The notes beneath the pieces were generated by a model. That model saw nothing but the letters and a program-made list of their open reading frames with translations. It did not search any database and was not told the DNA's origin. This document shows positions 1-13,500 of a stretch of DNA of 64,000 bases, one piece after another. The stretch comes from Strobilurus pachycystidiatus (Eukaryota > Basidiomycota > Agaricomycetes > Agaricales > Physalacriaceae). The position numbers and the translations under genes are program-made. The first letter of the stretch is position 1; each line of letters starts with the position of its first letter. The stretch covers positions 1-64,000 of the forward strand of contig JAHLMK010000043.1 of NCBI GenBank assembly GCA_019915135.1. The letters run 5' to 3'.

Positions 1-2497
1 CGTGCCGTACAGCGGCCTCTCACATTGAGACGCGGTTTGTTTTGACTTGAACTGTGACTGCGGCCATCGACCACAAACAAGATACGATTTCTCACTGTTG
101 GTCTTACAACACTAATGTTACAAAGAACATGGACAGTGACAACTACCGTTGAGGACAGCCGACTGTCAAAATGTGTGTAACCCTTGACTGAACTATCGAC
201 CCATGCTGACCGTTATTCTTCCGCATACAGAATATGGCTTGATGCCTCGGATGCCTGCTTCTACGCTGTCCTTGACGATGGACGTGGATAAGCATGCTGC
301 CTACTTAGATTCCCGAGGCTGGGCACGGACTGTTTGCGTGACGTGCTCGAACACCGTCGTACTGCCTGCACCATCCATGCCGTTGGTATGGATGCCGGTC
401 TTCCAGCTGCTATTTTGTAATATTCAGCTTCTACTTCACGATTGAGTTTAGAGGTAAGAGGTAAGTGCTTGCCTTTTTCCTTCTTGCTTCGTACCGTCAC
501 TGAAACTTGTGTTTCAGCTTCTCTTTTCTCGCTTCCTGGCTGGCGTAATACTACAGACACGGCCGTATGAGACAAACATCAGGTGATCCTAGAAAAGTCG
601 GGCCTTCCTTCGTTGCTCGAGTCGTGTACTGCCCACCCAGCCTCGATATCCCTGGTACCGGTTCATGGTATGTTCGTCTTGATCTCCCATCTTCACATCT
701 GTTGATCACCTTTCTGACACGAGCTTAGTGAACGACCACTTCTACCTCACAGTGGATGATGTCGTGGCTCACCACCTCAAGCATATCGGTCTCGAAGGTG
801 TCCACGCACCGCTCACTTCTCTGTAAGCCCAAACTCAATAAGCCTGCGCTTCCGTTCGCCCACCTTACTTGCATAGCATTGACTGCCAGCGCCGGATGCG
901 TTCTTTGCCTGATTGTGCATCGGATGCAAAAGCCTGATTGACGCAAGGTCCCTCAAAACGTGGATGCCTCAGGTGTCGGACTACTAGATGAGGCTTCAAC
1001 ATTTATCGTCGATAACAATAGGTGTCAGCGCTGGAATCTATCCGATGCCGAGCGGGTTCAATGAGATAACTTCTATGCGAAATTGAGAATACACTGAAAC
1101 GATGCCAGATGCCGACCAGAAACTAAGCTTGAATGACTTGAGATTGCGGTCGCCTGGCAGCTACGGTCTGTTGCGCGGCTACTAAACTTTCCGAGACATT
1201 GAGAACTTTGCATCCAGAGCGATTGGGCGTACCGGCGAATTGGTTCTTGTTCGGGATTGTTATGATCACTTTGCGATCCACTAAGATCTGCTTGGCATAA
1301 TCCTTCCCCCTCAGAGGATCCAATGCAGGCTCAACATCAGCGCCGGCGCTGTGGAAGTGCGAATAGCTCCGTTCGTGAAACGTTGGGCGCGCGTGAAGCA
1401 CGCACGCAAGTTATGACCGTCGAGCTATTCTTTGCAGCAGCACCAAATCACACCTGTTTGCCCACAAAATCCCTCTCTGTCTGACCGAGAATAACTGAAG
1501 GAAACAGTGTTGAGCCACAGCTGAGCGATCATGGGGGAGATGAGAGAGAGAGATTCAAAGCAGGCCTCTAACACAACACCGGCAGCATACTTGGGAGAAG
1601 CAGCTATTGAGCTTCCCACTCTCAAGACGAAGATTCAGGAGGAGGGACCGTAGACCGGGATTTCTTTCGAGTGTCGGACACGACGACGAAAATGTACTTT
1701 GCACCGTCGATGACAGGGATGGTGCATGTGGCTGACAGAGAGAAGGGCAAGACTAGCAGTGTTAGGATATACTTCTACTCCTGCAGACGCGAATGTGGAG
1801 CATTCACAGCTGAGGTGGACAGTGAGCGACATACAAAGGCCATTCCCAACAACTCTGCCATAGCCATGACTGGTCATTATCAGGACGTCTTTTACAACGA
1901 CGACCTCAACAATTACATGTCTCAAGCTTTCTTAGCCTCATCAGCATGGAAGTAAGACGGCAGATAGTCTTGAGTAGGACGGGCAAACGCGAGAGGAATG
2001 TTGCTCAGGCTTTTGAAAAAGCAGGTGCCAGGGTTCGGCACAATTTCGGCAAACATGATCCGGGACCTGAACACGTGCTGATATCCCTGTTGTTGCACGT
2101 CTCAGTTGTCTGTCTAACTCTGTCATGATCCCCGTTCACCAGCGCCCCAAAGCCCATAATGAGGCTCTCAAGCGCCGAGCCCCTCACCTATTTGACCCGG
2201 GAAACTCTCGTAGACGGCGTTCTGCTGCCTCTCGATCGCCTTTGGTTCCTCTCAAGAACAACTCGACTAGCTCCGGACTCACGGGCCCAGCCATTCCTTT
2301 GAACCCGGGGAAGACTTCACGTTGCACGGAGACATTATCAAACGTCACCACCTGGGTCCAAGCCTCATCGATAATCAATCGTGCGTTCTCTTTCTCTTCC
2401 CCCCTCTTTGCTCTTCGACTCAGACGATCCAGTCCGGTCTCTAGCCTGTGGGCTTCTCCATTGTTTCTTTGTGCATTCATTTATCTGTGCATTAGCT
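1..2497. other. Region without a confident gene
   Basis: No recognisable gene or repeat. Short plus-strand stretches near 1671-1955 and 2125-2370 have protein-like composition (for example a run reading EDFTLHGDIIKRHHLGP near 2310-2360). They have no clear start, family or consistent splice structure, so they may be decayed exons. Confidence 0.3.
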
Positions 2498-3033
2498 ATG
2501 AGCCGTCCCTTCTCACCATCAAGTCAAGAACATCACTCCGTGTCGGGTGAGTTCATTCTCTGCCGTGCATGGTCATACTGAAACCAGCCGTCGGGACAGA
2601 CGAAAATATTTCGCCTAATATAACTGGGTCTGAAAGTCCGGGAGGTGTTATCGCTTACGATTTTGGCTCCGAGGCACCGTCGTTCGACGGAGTCAGGACA
2701 TCGACGCCGCTGCAAGCAGAAGTCGTAGCTCTACGGGCTCAACTAGACGGTGCGAGAAAGGTGGAGGCAGTCCTCCTGGCCAGGGTAGACGATCTGAAGG
2801 TGGCGGCGGAGCAGAGGGCGGGCGGACTATTGGAACGTTTCACTGAACTCAAGGTGCGGGAGAGCGAGTTGAAGATCGCGGCGGAGAAGCGGGAGGGCGA
2901 GTTGCAATCGGCTTTGGAGAAAAGGGAGAATGAGTTGAAGGTCATGTTGGAAGATCTGAAGGCGGCGGCGGCGAAGAGGGAGGCAGAACTATTGGAACGA
3001 ATCGCGGAGTTGAAGGCAGAGGGGAAGAGATGA
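2498..3033 (+). CDS. Small coiled-coil protein, two exons
   Basis: Exons 2498-2546 and 2588-3033 are separated by a 41-base intron (donor GTGAGT, acceptor CAG) and join in frame to 164 aa starting MSRPFSPSSQEHHSV. The last ~100 residues are a run of heptad-like repeats rich in Lys, Glu, Leu and Arg (units such as ELKVRESELK and AAEKREGEL), which predict a long coiled coil. The first 45 residues are polar and disordered. No family is recognised. The short Glu/Lys-rich units look internally duplicated, so the length may vary between strains. The start was chosen because the upstream ATG gives a consensus donor and keeps frame. A single-exon start at 2569 is the alternative. No signal peptide or membrane segment is seen. 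Confidence 0.5.
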
Positions 3034-6000
3034 TGCGGAAGGAGGAACCTATCTGACTCGATTCGAAGGACTCTCACATGGCTGTTGGATGGTCTCCTGG
3101 GTGCATACCTATTCCTATCTGAGGCTGTGGGCTCATCGACTGCCTTCTAGTCACTTACTGCTCTCCCTCCCCTATTCATATGTTTTCCATTCACCTCGTT
3201 GCACAGCTATCTACATATGATTTCTATGCTTTTGTTCATCTCGCTACTCGAATCTTTATTTCTGACATATGGCAACCCATCCGCCTCGTTACTCGTATTG
3301 TGCTCGATGCTGTGCTCCACCGTTTACCATCGCTATTGGTGTGCTCTTCATCTCACCTCTATTACTGCTGTAGATGGAAAGTGCGACGGGAGGGGGAACA
3401 GGGAAACTCGTCCATCCATTTCATTGGGGTTAGACCCCTTGCTTCCTTATCCCGACTCTCACCCATTCACCTCCACGTTCGCACCTTGAATTCTTCAAAT
3501 TTTCGTTCTGCTTCTTATTTCCCCCGCCGATTCGCGCCAGTCCTGGGTTCGACAAAGCAGACCTTGTGTATCGAGCACGGGCAGGACAGGAAACGTCCGG
3601 GCACACAGAGCGGACTGGTCTCCCGGCCTACGGTCAAGGCGTCATCTCATACGACGAGCAGATTCTGACCGTCATCTCTAGCTGCTTCCTTTTGGAAACT
3701 CGGAAGGATTATCCGACCGCCATTCTTTCTCTGCTGGCTTGAATTCCATGTCTCCCGAAAACAGCCACTGGTATTGGGTGTCGTACACCACCTTGCGCAG
3801 TTTCGGAACGTCGCTCAAAGTAACATAGCAGATGGTATATCAACTTGCGTGGAAAAATGGGAAACAAGCATAATTATAATGATCGTTTTTTTAAAAAAAG
3901 ACAGTCGGGCATCATCCAGGTCCTCGAGTTGAAATTGAATGGACGCGACAGTTTCCAAATCCGCGCCCCACGTGAACGAAAGTAGTTCGGAGTCGACATG
4001 CTCTGACACGGCGCACACAGTTGGTGGTCAGAGGGATCGTTCGATTCATGCGAGAGCAGTTCTTGAATGTTGACGAGAGACGAAGAAGTATCTACACGAT
4101 AACAATGTTTAGCTGGCAGAAAGGTTAGTAACTAGAGTGAATCAACTATAGTCTGGGTTGAATGTCGCGTGTGGCCTAGCCGGAACTCGCCGGCACTTTG
4201 ACAATGACCTCCCCGTTACTATACATGTGGGCGTGAGCCTGAGGGCACGGCATGCACTTCGATGGCGCGTGAGTAGAGAGAGAGAACAATGTGGGGGCAC
4301 ATCGATTGACAGCCAATTGATGCGGGCCAGCGGTCGTAGAAATCCAAGCCGAGTGATAACGTGAAGGCGACCACTTTTTGAGATGCAACTCCGACCGCGC
4401 ACTGGAGTCTTGAAGTCAAGACGGTCTGTGTAACACAGGTTAGCACAGGCTCAATCGTCAGAGTCAGAGGGTCGACACACCTTGTGAGTCAAGACAGGAC
4501 CGTTAGTCGTCGTTGAGACGATGGACTTCGTGCTTCAAATATCAGTCACTTAAAGTCAGTATGGATCAAGAATAAGACAAGGACCAAAACATACCCAGAC
4601 TGAGTTGTGTGGCATCTGACAACGGTGTCGGTGGGTGTCGAGTACCGGCAAAGTGCTAACAGAGAAATTTTCGAAGTCACGGGCGCCGTGAAGGCGAGAG
4701 CTCTACGAGAAGGTCGGTGAGATCAAGTGAGACGAGCATGAATAACTTACCGAAGTTTCAGCGGTCATTCGACAAGTATAGCACAGCTGAAGCGCCTGAG
4801 AGGTCCAAGGCCGAGGTACGGAGATATGAGCGCGACATGGCTCCGCCATGCCACCAGTCGTCCGTCCCCGACATATGTCCGCATCCACAACATAGGTCCG
4901 CATCCACAGCGTGAGAAGAGAAGGTCGGGCGCCTGAATCAGGACTGACAGTCACCAAATAGGCCACGGATTGAATCCGAACGGTCATCCGAACTGAAGCA
5001 GAACTAGAATACGAAGGTTCAGTACTCCACAGGCGTGTGTTAAAGGCATCGATGCCGGAGATGGGGTAATGCCGGACTGTGTCCCGAGTTCCCGCCCTGT
5101 GGTCGGCCTGCGCGACATGTCGATCAATGTCTTACAAATGGCGGCGGCGTGCACCAGAACAGGGCATCAACAAGCCGACCGCATATTCAGGGAGTCATGG
5201 AAAAGGTCAGCACATCAAGACTACAGAGACAAGGTACAGGATCAATATATCAAAATCTAACTAGATGGGCAAATGCTTATCGTTTGCGGTGAACAGATGC
5301 GCGCAGACTGGGACTCCGATATCAGCACAATCCCTGGTACTTATAGAGTAGCCGGAGATAGCGACACTGTCGCTGCTGAGTCGTAATCCCGCTGGCCGAT
5401 AATAATTCCGCCCTTGCCCAGCTCGAGGTACAGAGGGGGCCTGGCGACACTGTGGGGCGTTCTCGGTGGTTACTTCTGTCCGTTGAGTGTCTCGAATGGA
5501 GACACCGGTGACGCTGTGGTTCTGCGAATGTCAGAAGAGCATTAGACATAATCATAAAACAGGGGAAAACAACGGCGGCTTACCCAGAGCACTACGGGAA
5601 GCCGTTCTGCCCAGAAGCGGGATCATGCAGTCCTCATATCCCATGGACACAATTGCACTTGGATTCCCGCGATCCCGTTCAAAATCCCGCCTCCCCCACT
5701 ATGTCCCGCCTCCATCCTATATCGACCTCCTACAGTCGTCAGACGTTAGCACGAGCTGTGGTCGCTGTGGGGTTCTGTTCAGACAGCGTCTGCGGAGGAA
5801 ATACCGTCGTCGGTTGGGCGCTGACGACGTCTGAATAGTGTATTTTAAAAAAACAGATTTTGATGAAAAACTTGACGACGTACCGAGGCGCTGTACGGCG
5901 CCGTTCGATCTAAAATATCAAGATCACATTCCATTACTACTAAGCTTCGCAGAGTACTGGGCGTCCCAGGCGTCCAAATCAAACTCCCGCCGCCCCGACC

Positions 6001-7342
6001 CAAATGCGGTCCCGACGTCGGCGGGCTCCAGCGGGCGCAGGGCGGGAGAAGACGTCGACATGGCGGTGAGTCGTCGACAGTACCATTGAAAAAGTAGCTC
6101 TGCAAAACGGCAAAACAGGGAGCGAAGGCGTGGTCGACAATGAGTCCGTTAAGTAAGAGTGCTAGTTGCAAGTGGGTTCCAAAGTCCGTCTTGATGTCAA
6201 CGACGTCGGCGGGCTCGTACTAGGCACCAAATCTTGTGTAGATTTTGTGAGGGGTATCGAAGCGTGTCCGTAGTTGTGGTCGTCGCTGGTGGAGGTGTCT
6301 GCGTCGAGTGTTGGCATGCCTAGTACATCATGGTAAGAGGGTAAATTGCGATGGGCTGAAGTAAAGTCAAACGCACCTTGACAATTGAGTTACCCAGCTA
6401 AATAGCATTCTTGTCGAGTCTCGAGGACTTTGTTGCATCTGTGGATGGACAAATGAAAGTGTAGGAGGAGATGAGAGAAGGAGGACAGTGACAAGCATGG
6501 AAGGAGGACATTGACAAGCACGTATGCGTTATGGCACGTGTACAATCCTAGCCCGAAATTCCAGGCTCCGATCTCACTTTTCCAAGTTTTTGACTCTCAC
6601 CTCCTCCGAATTTTTACCTTTCACACTCGTTATCAATGATCTTTGAGCATCTATCACTGTGCGAAACGACGAAGGGAGGGGAAGAGTGTAGCGCGAGCAA
6701 CGCGCAGATGAACTTGGTAAGTTGAATTCGGATTTTGCAAGTTTGAATTTCTCTTCGCGTGTTCAATAATGGATTCGTAATCATTTCGAGGGACGTTCTG
6801 GGCGCTCCTGAGCGCTCGGAAGAAGGAGTTGAGGTGGGGGTGACGAGACACGAGCAGAGGGGAGAGGTCTTCGGGGCATGGGGGCTTATAAAATGGTAGA
6901 AGGCGTGTGGTAGCGTAGAAAGTGAGTGGAAGTCGTTTGAGTCAACTTGCAAAGGCGGGGGCAGCGTCTGATGGGCGCCAGCCAGATTGGGCAAGGGGGC
7001 GCACTCGGGGTAGATCCCTGCTAGCTTCAACAACCATCCACCACCCACGCACTCTCACACCCACGCCCGCCAGCACCCCATGCCCGCCAACGGACGACAC
7101 TCGCCAACGCATCGGGACACGCACGATAGGAGACGCCAAGGGAGCCGCGGAGGGGAGACACGAGGAGCGGTGAAGGGAAGACGCGAAGCTGTAGGTCGCT
7201 GACAACGCGTCCAGAGTCGGGCGAGACACCAGAGCTGATGCCAGGCGGCTCCTCCGAGTTTATTACCGGGCGCATAGCACACCCAGGACCGACACTCGAA
7301 AATGACCCATTGTTCATTGCTCATACGAACCGAACCCCTACT
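3034..7342. other. Long region without a recognised gene
   Basis: No gene can be defended. The minus strand between about 4080 and 3690 has two protein-like stretches (one with VPKLRKVVYDTQYQWLFSGDMEF in translation split over its length, another with LSFTWGADLETVASIQF). They could be exons of a small decayed gene. Frames at 5.5-6.1 kb and 6.6-7.2 kb have no familiar motif. Confidence 0.3.
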
Positions 7343-9324
7343 ATGTCATATTCCAACCCATCCTCGCCCAGCGCTCTCCATCCGTCTTCCCCATTCTCCT
7401 CCGCGCCTCCTAGTGGCTCTTCCACTCGTCTAAGCAGCCGTACACATCCACCAAACTCCAGCCCGCGTACAACGACGACGATTCGGACCCTAACTACCCC
7501 AACATTGACCCCGCGCTCCGCCTGCGCACCGTCCGCAGCGCGGCCAGCGCCATCGCCGAGTCCATGCGCGCCGAGGACAAGCAGCGCCGTAAGTAGGGCA
7601 GGTGGTGGTTGCTCGGCCAGAGTGGGAGCACCAAGTGAGTGCCTAGTTCCGGGTCTAATGTTGTGTTGACACCAACCCGCGCGCTAGGTTGAAGCAAGAT
7701 CGGGATCATCCGCCCTCCCCATCGCCCCAGCCCCAAGTCCAAGCACCAAGTAAGGAGCCGGAACGCGGCGGAACGTGTACGTGAATCACGCAATACACGC
7801 GGACGAGCTTGTTTCGAGCGGCGAGCCGATTGTGAGGTACGAGAGGAACAAGAACAAAGTGCGCACGACTAGTGAGTGTCTTGTTCTGTTTTGATTTTAT
7901 CTGACGAACATCCTTCAATCCAGAATTCGTTCCCAAGAACCTCTACGAGCAATGTCGCGAACTTGTTCTTTCTCAGAGTCGTTATCCTACAGCGTGAGTC
8001 CTTTCTTATCACCCTGCCACCATCACCCTAAATGCATTCGCTCCCCAAACAGTGTTCCCCATATTCGACGCCGCGTCCGGAGCCATCGCCGTCGAAGACT
8101 GGCGCCGCGTCCAGCTCGACGAAGAAGTCAACAACAGCGCCGCGACCAAGTTGGGCGGCGGGTGGCGGAACGTCAACCAGCCGACGGATGGGAGGCAGTG
8201 GTGGGAGAAGATCCTCGGCGTGGGGGAGCGCCCGGGGAAAGTGAGCAAGGGGGTGAGGAGGCTGAGGGAGAGGGAGATGGCGAGTACAATCGCGATTGCG
8301 GGAGGGGGAGGGGGAGGGATGAAGGGGAGCACAACCTCATTTGACTTGGAGGCGGTCAGGAGCGGGAAGCATTCCTACCCGCCGTCGTCGCTTACTTCGT
8401 CTACTACTCGCGTTGGGGGGACAATACCTGAGGGAGGAGGAGGAGGAGGAGGAGGGAAGAGCGGAGTCATCGACTACGGGGCACCAGCAATGAGCGCGAG
8501 CTGGGAACGCACCCTCTGGAAAAAGCTAGAAGTTGGCAATGTCGTCTTATTGCGAGACAACGACCAGGTCCGCCTAACCACCTCTCATTCCCTTCCCTTC
8601 CCTCCACTTATCTCCCACTAGGTCCCAGCAGACATCCTCGTCCTATCCACCTCCGACCCAGACGGGAACTGCTACCTCGAAACCAAGAACCTCGACGGGG
8701 AAACCAACCTCAAGCCGCGCCGCGCAGCGAAGTGCACCATGGGCATCTCCAGCGAGGAGGACATCGGCCGGAGCAAGTTCATCCTCGACTCCGAGGCGCC
8801 GCATGCGGGGCTGTATGCGTACCACGGTGTCATCCGCTACAACGAGCGCACGGAGACGGTGGGGATCAACGAGCTCCTGCTGCGCGGGTGCATATTGCGG
8901 AACACGCAGTGGGTGGTCGGGCTCGTGGTGTACACGGGCCAGGACACGAAGATCATGATGAACGGGGGCGCGACGCCGAGTAAGCGGAGCAGGATTGAGA
9001 GGGAGACAAATTTCAACGTTATCGGTGAGTGGGACCCCAATCATTGGCGTGGCTGACGCTTATTACTTGGGTAGTGAACTTTGTGGTCCTCATCGGGATG
9101 TGCACGATCGCGGCGGTGTTCAACGGGATCCAGGACGCCAAGAGCGGCACGAGCGCTGCGTACTTCGAGATCACGTCGAGGCCACCGACATCAGTGCGGT
9201 TAATGCTATCATCACATTCGTGTACGTCCCCGTGCCCACCCCACCCAACACTCACTCACTCAAAAACAGATCATGCCTAATTGCATTCCAGAACATCGTG
9301 CCCATCTCGCTGTACATCTCCTGA
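7343..9324 (+). pseudogene. P4-ATPase (phospholipid flippase) N-terminal remnant
   Basis: Translations in several frames follow the N-terminus of fungal Dnf-type P4-ATPases in order. They are a Ser/Pro-rich start (7343), a stretch with LRLRTVRSAASAIAES (~7510), RNVYVNHAIHADELVSSGEPIVRYERNK (~7770-7860), KFVPKNLYEQ (~7925), then DEEVNNSAATKL and RNVNQPTDGR (~8120-8200), and the actuator-domain stretch around LETKNLDGETNLKPR (8680-8715) up to VPISLYIS (~9300-9323). Intact family members are about 1,300-1,600 aa and continue into the DKTGT phosphorylation domain. Here a stop follows ISLYIS and nothing downstream matches. Frames shift near 7465 and 7600, and the first membrane hairpin before the DWRR motif is deleted. 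A poly-Gly insertion lies near 8300-8460. Clearly broken; flippase identity is secure, function is not. Confidence 0.8.
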
Positions 9325-10533
9325 GCGCGCGCCCACATCGAGGGAGATCTTGACGAGCGCATTGAAACTTGGTCCACCGACTGCCATATCGCAGCGAGGG
9401 TTTCTACCGAATGCGAAGGTGAGCTTTGCGGTCGTGATCGATGGGATACGCTGAAGTGACACAAGAACAAGCCCAGCGATATGATGTAGCAGTCCTTGCC
9501 GCTATACACACCGCGCCTTCTTACCAACGAACCCTATTCGCGCGAAACTCCCTCGTCCTATAGGCGAGCTGACCTCGTATGTCGCCTCGAAATACCAGCA
9601 CGCTTGTCTTTTCTAACATGCATCTGCTACCAGAATCAACACCACAGTCTCCATCACGGCCGCAGAATCACTCATCGCAGACTCAACCTACCGGACCTGG
9701 AGAGCGTTAAGTCGTGAGTTTAGCGCCTCGAGTCCATCCTGAATTTGCTCTGAACAGTCGTCCAGGCGCCGAATCCGAAGACTCAGCGTGTCTTGTTCGC
9801 CGGACACTAAAATTCCACCCGGATGCGCGAATGCCAATCCACGCCCTCAAGATTAGTCGGCATTCCAATGAATCCGCCAGCCCGGTGCGTTTTGATACTT
9901 TTGTCAATCAGAATATCAGAGGTACATGCAGAATATAGACTGGGATAAGCTGGTGTCGATTAGATATCTGGTGAGATTCTTTCGCAGCGGCGCAAACCGC
10001 TGGCTGACTCGATAACCGTAGGCGCCTGTTACGTTCCCGGAGTTCCTGGTGACCTAAGAGCAGAGACTTCGGCGTTCTATGCGTCTTACGGTTGTCGGCG
10101 ATGTGCGTATGGTCCCACCGCCACCGCAACTAGCGTGTCGCGAGGCTGGCAATCGAGGCAACCACTCCTCTACGTATAAAGTTGGTTGCCAGCATTATCT
10201 TTCCGTTCGTTTCGAGTACTGACCCCATTTCCAGTATCTGTTGAGCTTTTGGTTGTGTACTTGTATTCGCCGAATATCATGCAGTCGTTTTCGAAGACCA
10301 GTTGTCTTGAGCCTTTAATACTTACCACTATGTCCCGATGTCGCTCATTGCTATCGGCGCGAATTGTCATGCATGCTGACCGATACACTGTGATCGAACT
10401 CGAGTGACATGCAGGGTTATCGACAGTGACCCAAACACGTTTTCGTTCGCTGCTTGTTCATCACCACCACCATCTAACCTCATCGCAGCCTCTTCTAATT
10501 GATCACCTCCTTACTCTCAACATCTTTCGCAAA
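9325..10533. other. Spacer between flippase remnant and YR1
   Basis: No gene recognised. It should hold the promoter of the YR1 gene; no convincing TATA box was identified. Confidence 0.3.
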
Positions 10534-13500
10534 ATGGGTAAAGTTCCCGCTCGCCAGTGAGAATCATATATCAGTGCACAGCAATTTGTCTCATACGTCG
10601 TAGATGTCCTGTAAAGGGCTGTTCTGCTCCTGCCTATAGGGGAACTCGGGTCAACCACGACAAGGTATACCACAAAATGTATGTCGCTACAGTTCAGTTC
10701 AGTAAGTTCTCTGTGAACATTTCCTATTCATCGTTGTGATGGCTTTCCAGGGGACGAAGAGTGGGCTATCAATAGAGACGAAGTAACAAACATGTATCAC
10801 TGTCCATGTGGGGCTCCTGATCATTCACGAGCCAGCATTACGGAGTTTGTAGGGCTTTTCAAGCGAAAAGATCATCCCCCGCCAAATGCATCGGAGAGGA
10901 TCGTAGTCGACCTCCCGGAACTCATCGAAGATACTCCGGATCCTGCATTCCTTCCTGCAGCGGCCGAATCTAACGATACCGAGATTACGGAGGATAGTAC
11001 CAATGGGGCTGAGGACGAGCTGGAAGATGGACTGGACGACGAGCCGGAGGATGCAGGCGACAAAGAGCTCCTTCTCCCCCCTCTGCCGGACGATACGGAC
11101 CAGCCAACAATCGGCGATGCCGACAATGACACCGACCACGTCCTCTCCCGTGCAACCGAGCGCCTCCTTCTGCAGAGGATCTCCGTCAGTCGAGATTACC
11201 ATTGTGCGGTCTGTCTGGACTGTCGGTGCATCATTTTCCGCGGTCTCGTCCATGGGCACCGCAAATACACCCACGCACAGTCCTATCGCACTGGAGACGC
11301 CGTTCCACTACTGCCGAAATCCAGCTTCCTGCGTTACCTCGACCTCCTCGGTGTGAAACACCAGCTTGACTTCCCATCTTGTCCCATTCCTCCAATCGCA
11401 GGTGTCGATGTAGGCAAAACTGGGACTAGATGCGCTAACGATGGATGCCCAACACCGACGGCGCTCTATCACAATCGAGCAGCCTGTCTCAAGCACTACG
11501 TCAATCACCCGGTACCCAAGCAGGCACGCAGGATGGTCGAAGGAATCCACTTTCATCAAGTGGGGATCCATGCTGGGTATCCCGTTACCTACATCGAGGT
11601 CATGGAGGGTAGTCACCCACGGGATGACGTTCTTTCCGAGCTGCTTGCCATGTCACATTCGTCGCAACCATCATTGGAGGGGGTGTGGGCGGAGGAAGCA
11701 AGTGAGGAGGGAGCACGGGAAGAGGGAGCGAGTGCGGAGGGAGCGCGGGCTAAGGGAGCGAGTGAGGAGGGAGCGCGGATCGAGGGAGCGCGGGTCGAGG
11801 GAGCGCGGGTCGAGGGAGCGCGGGTCGAGGGAGTGAGTGAGGAGGGAGCGCGGGTCGAGGGAGTGAGTGAGGAGGGAGCGCGGGTCGAGGGAGCAAATGA
11901 GGAGGGAGCGCGGGCTGAGGGAGCAAATGAGGAGGGAGCGCGGGCTGAGGGAGCGAGGGCTGAGGGAGTGAAAGCACCTAACTCTCTGGCGACTCTTCTT
12001 GGCTGGGATCAATACCTCAAGGCAACACCTATCAATCACATTCGGGCAAGTGCATATCTTCCCGATCCTAAAGTTGACCCGGTCCTCCATGCCTTCCGTG
12101 CCATTTCGCGCCACTACTACCGCTTGGTGTCTGCCAGTATCGTATCACTACTACCGACCGAGCTTGTACTGAGATATGTGCACTCGCCATCGCCCAGGTA
12201 TGTATCATCTGCTCTTTGACCCAATTCTCCAGGCTCATTGTGATTGCAGTAAACATCTGGATTCAATGCCATTCTCTGTGCCGAAGGAGTCAAATATTGA
12301 CGTCAATGCTGATTATATGGCATTGTACATCTGTTTTCTCCATCGGCATTTCCTTCATCCACTGCCCAATTTTTCCATCATACTCCCCCCTACTTTGACA
12401 AAGCAGCTCTCAAACTTCCAGGCCAAAGTTCGCTCTGGTCTCAAGGAAGGGCTTGGACCAGATGCATCCTTTGAATCTTTTCATGGTGTTGTATGGAACA
12501 TTCTCCTACTTTCCGAAGCAGGAAATCAGGTCACCCACAGCCTTAATCTCTTTGTCATGGCAACTCATCTCAGTGACGATGTGGGGTCACTGTTACCAGT
12601 TCAGCGTCTGCCACCTGACCTCCGGAAGCTTCAATGGGCCTTTCGTGCGACAGCAGTTCAGGAAATCATACGCTTGCAGCTCTTGAAAGATGATGATCCA
12701 TTACGGTGTGCTGTTTGGCTGTTTGATAATGATGCGGACTGATAGGATTCCAGAATATACCATGAGGTTGTGGCGCCATACCTTTCAGTAAACATTGGCA
12801 CAACGACAACATTCAATGTCTTGCGTACAATGCACACCTTAACTGCCCGCCTTTCAACAACGGATATTCCCATTCCCAGAGCAATCTGGGACCCATCCCA
12901 GACGGTACTCAGTCTTGATGGCTTCCCCATTACAATTGGGGAAATTGTCCACTCAGCCTCATCTGGCATTGGCATGCTTGAACAGGACCTTCTCCACATA
13001 TGCGGCATTGATCTCCGACCTCTTCTCACACATATTGATGCATGTCTTGAAGATCGTCCGGACTCCTCTCCCTTCAAGGACAAGCCCCGAGATATATCTC
13101 CTGGTTTCTCGTTCCTCTCACTGCTGCAGAATGATTTGCCGTGGATTGACACAAAAAAAGCCATGCTAGGCCATGTTCAACAGGCTTTCTTTCATCATGT
13201 AGGTGGGAGAATTTTCCCAAAACGCGGTGAGTTTTTTTGCCATAATGCAGTTTATCTAGTAGCTGACTTAAACTAGAGCCCATTGCACAGTTTTTCACTG
13301 AGGCCAACAACATTGTGGGGCTGGCATTCTTCCTGAATTTCCTCACCTGTGGAGGAGGTCCAGACCAGACAGAAAATCAGGATCTCCGCCTATCCAACAG
13401 TGTTGGTAAGCGCCGCCAAATTATTTTTTCCAACAAGTGGCTGGGCATCACATCAACACCCCACTCAGCAAAGACTACTATCTACACCCCACCATTAAAC

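Noticed and set aside
3180..3668. 162-aa plus-strand open frame
   Set aside because: Low-complexity pyrimidine-rich translation without family resemblance; likely 3' flank.
11690..11970. CRISPR-like array
   Set aside because: The units are directly contiguous, lack spacers and are in frame in a protein gene; the genome is fungal.
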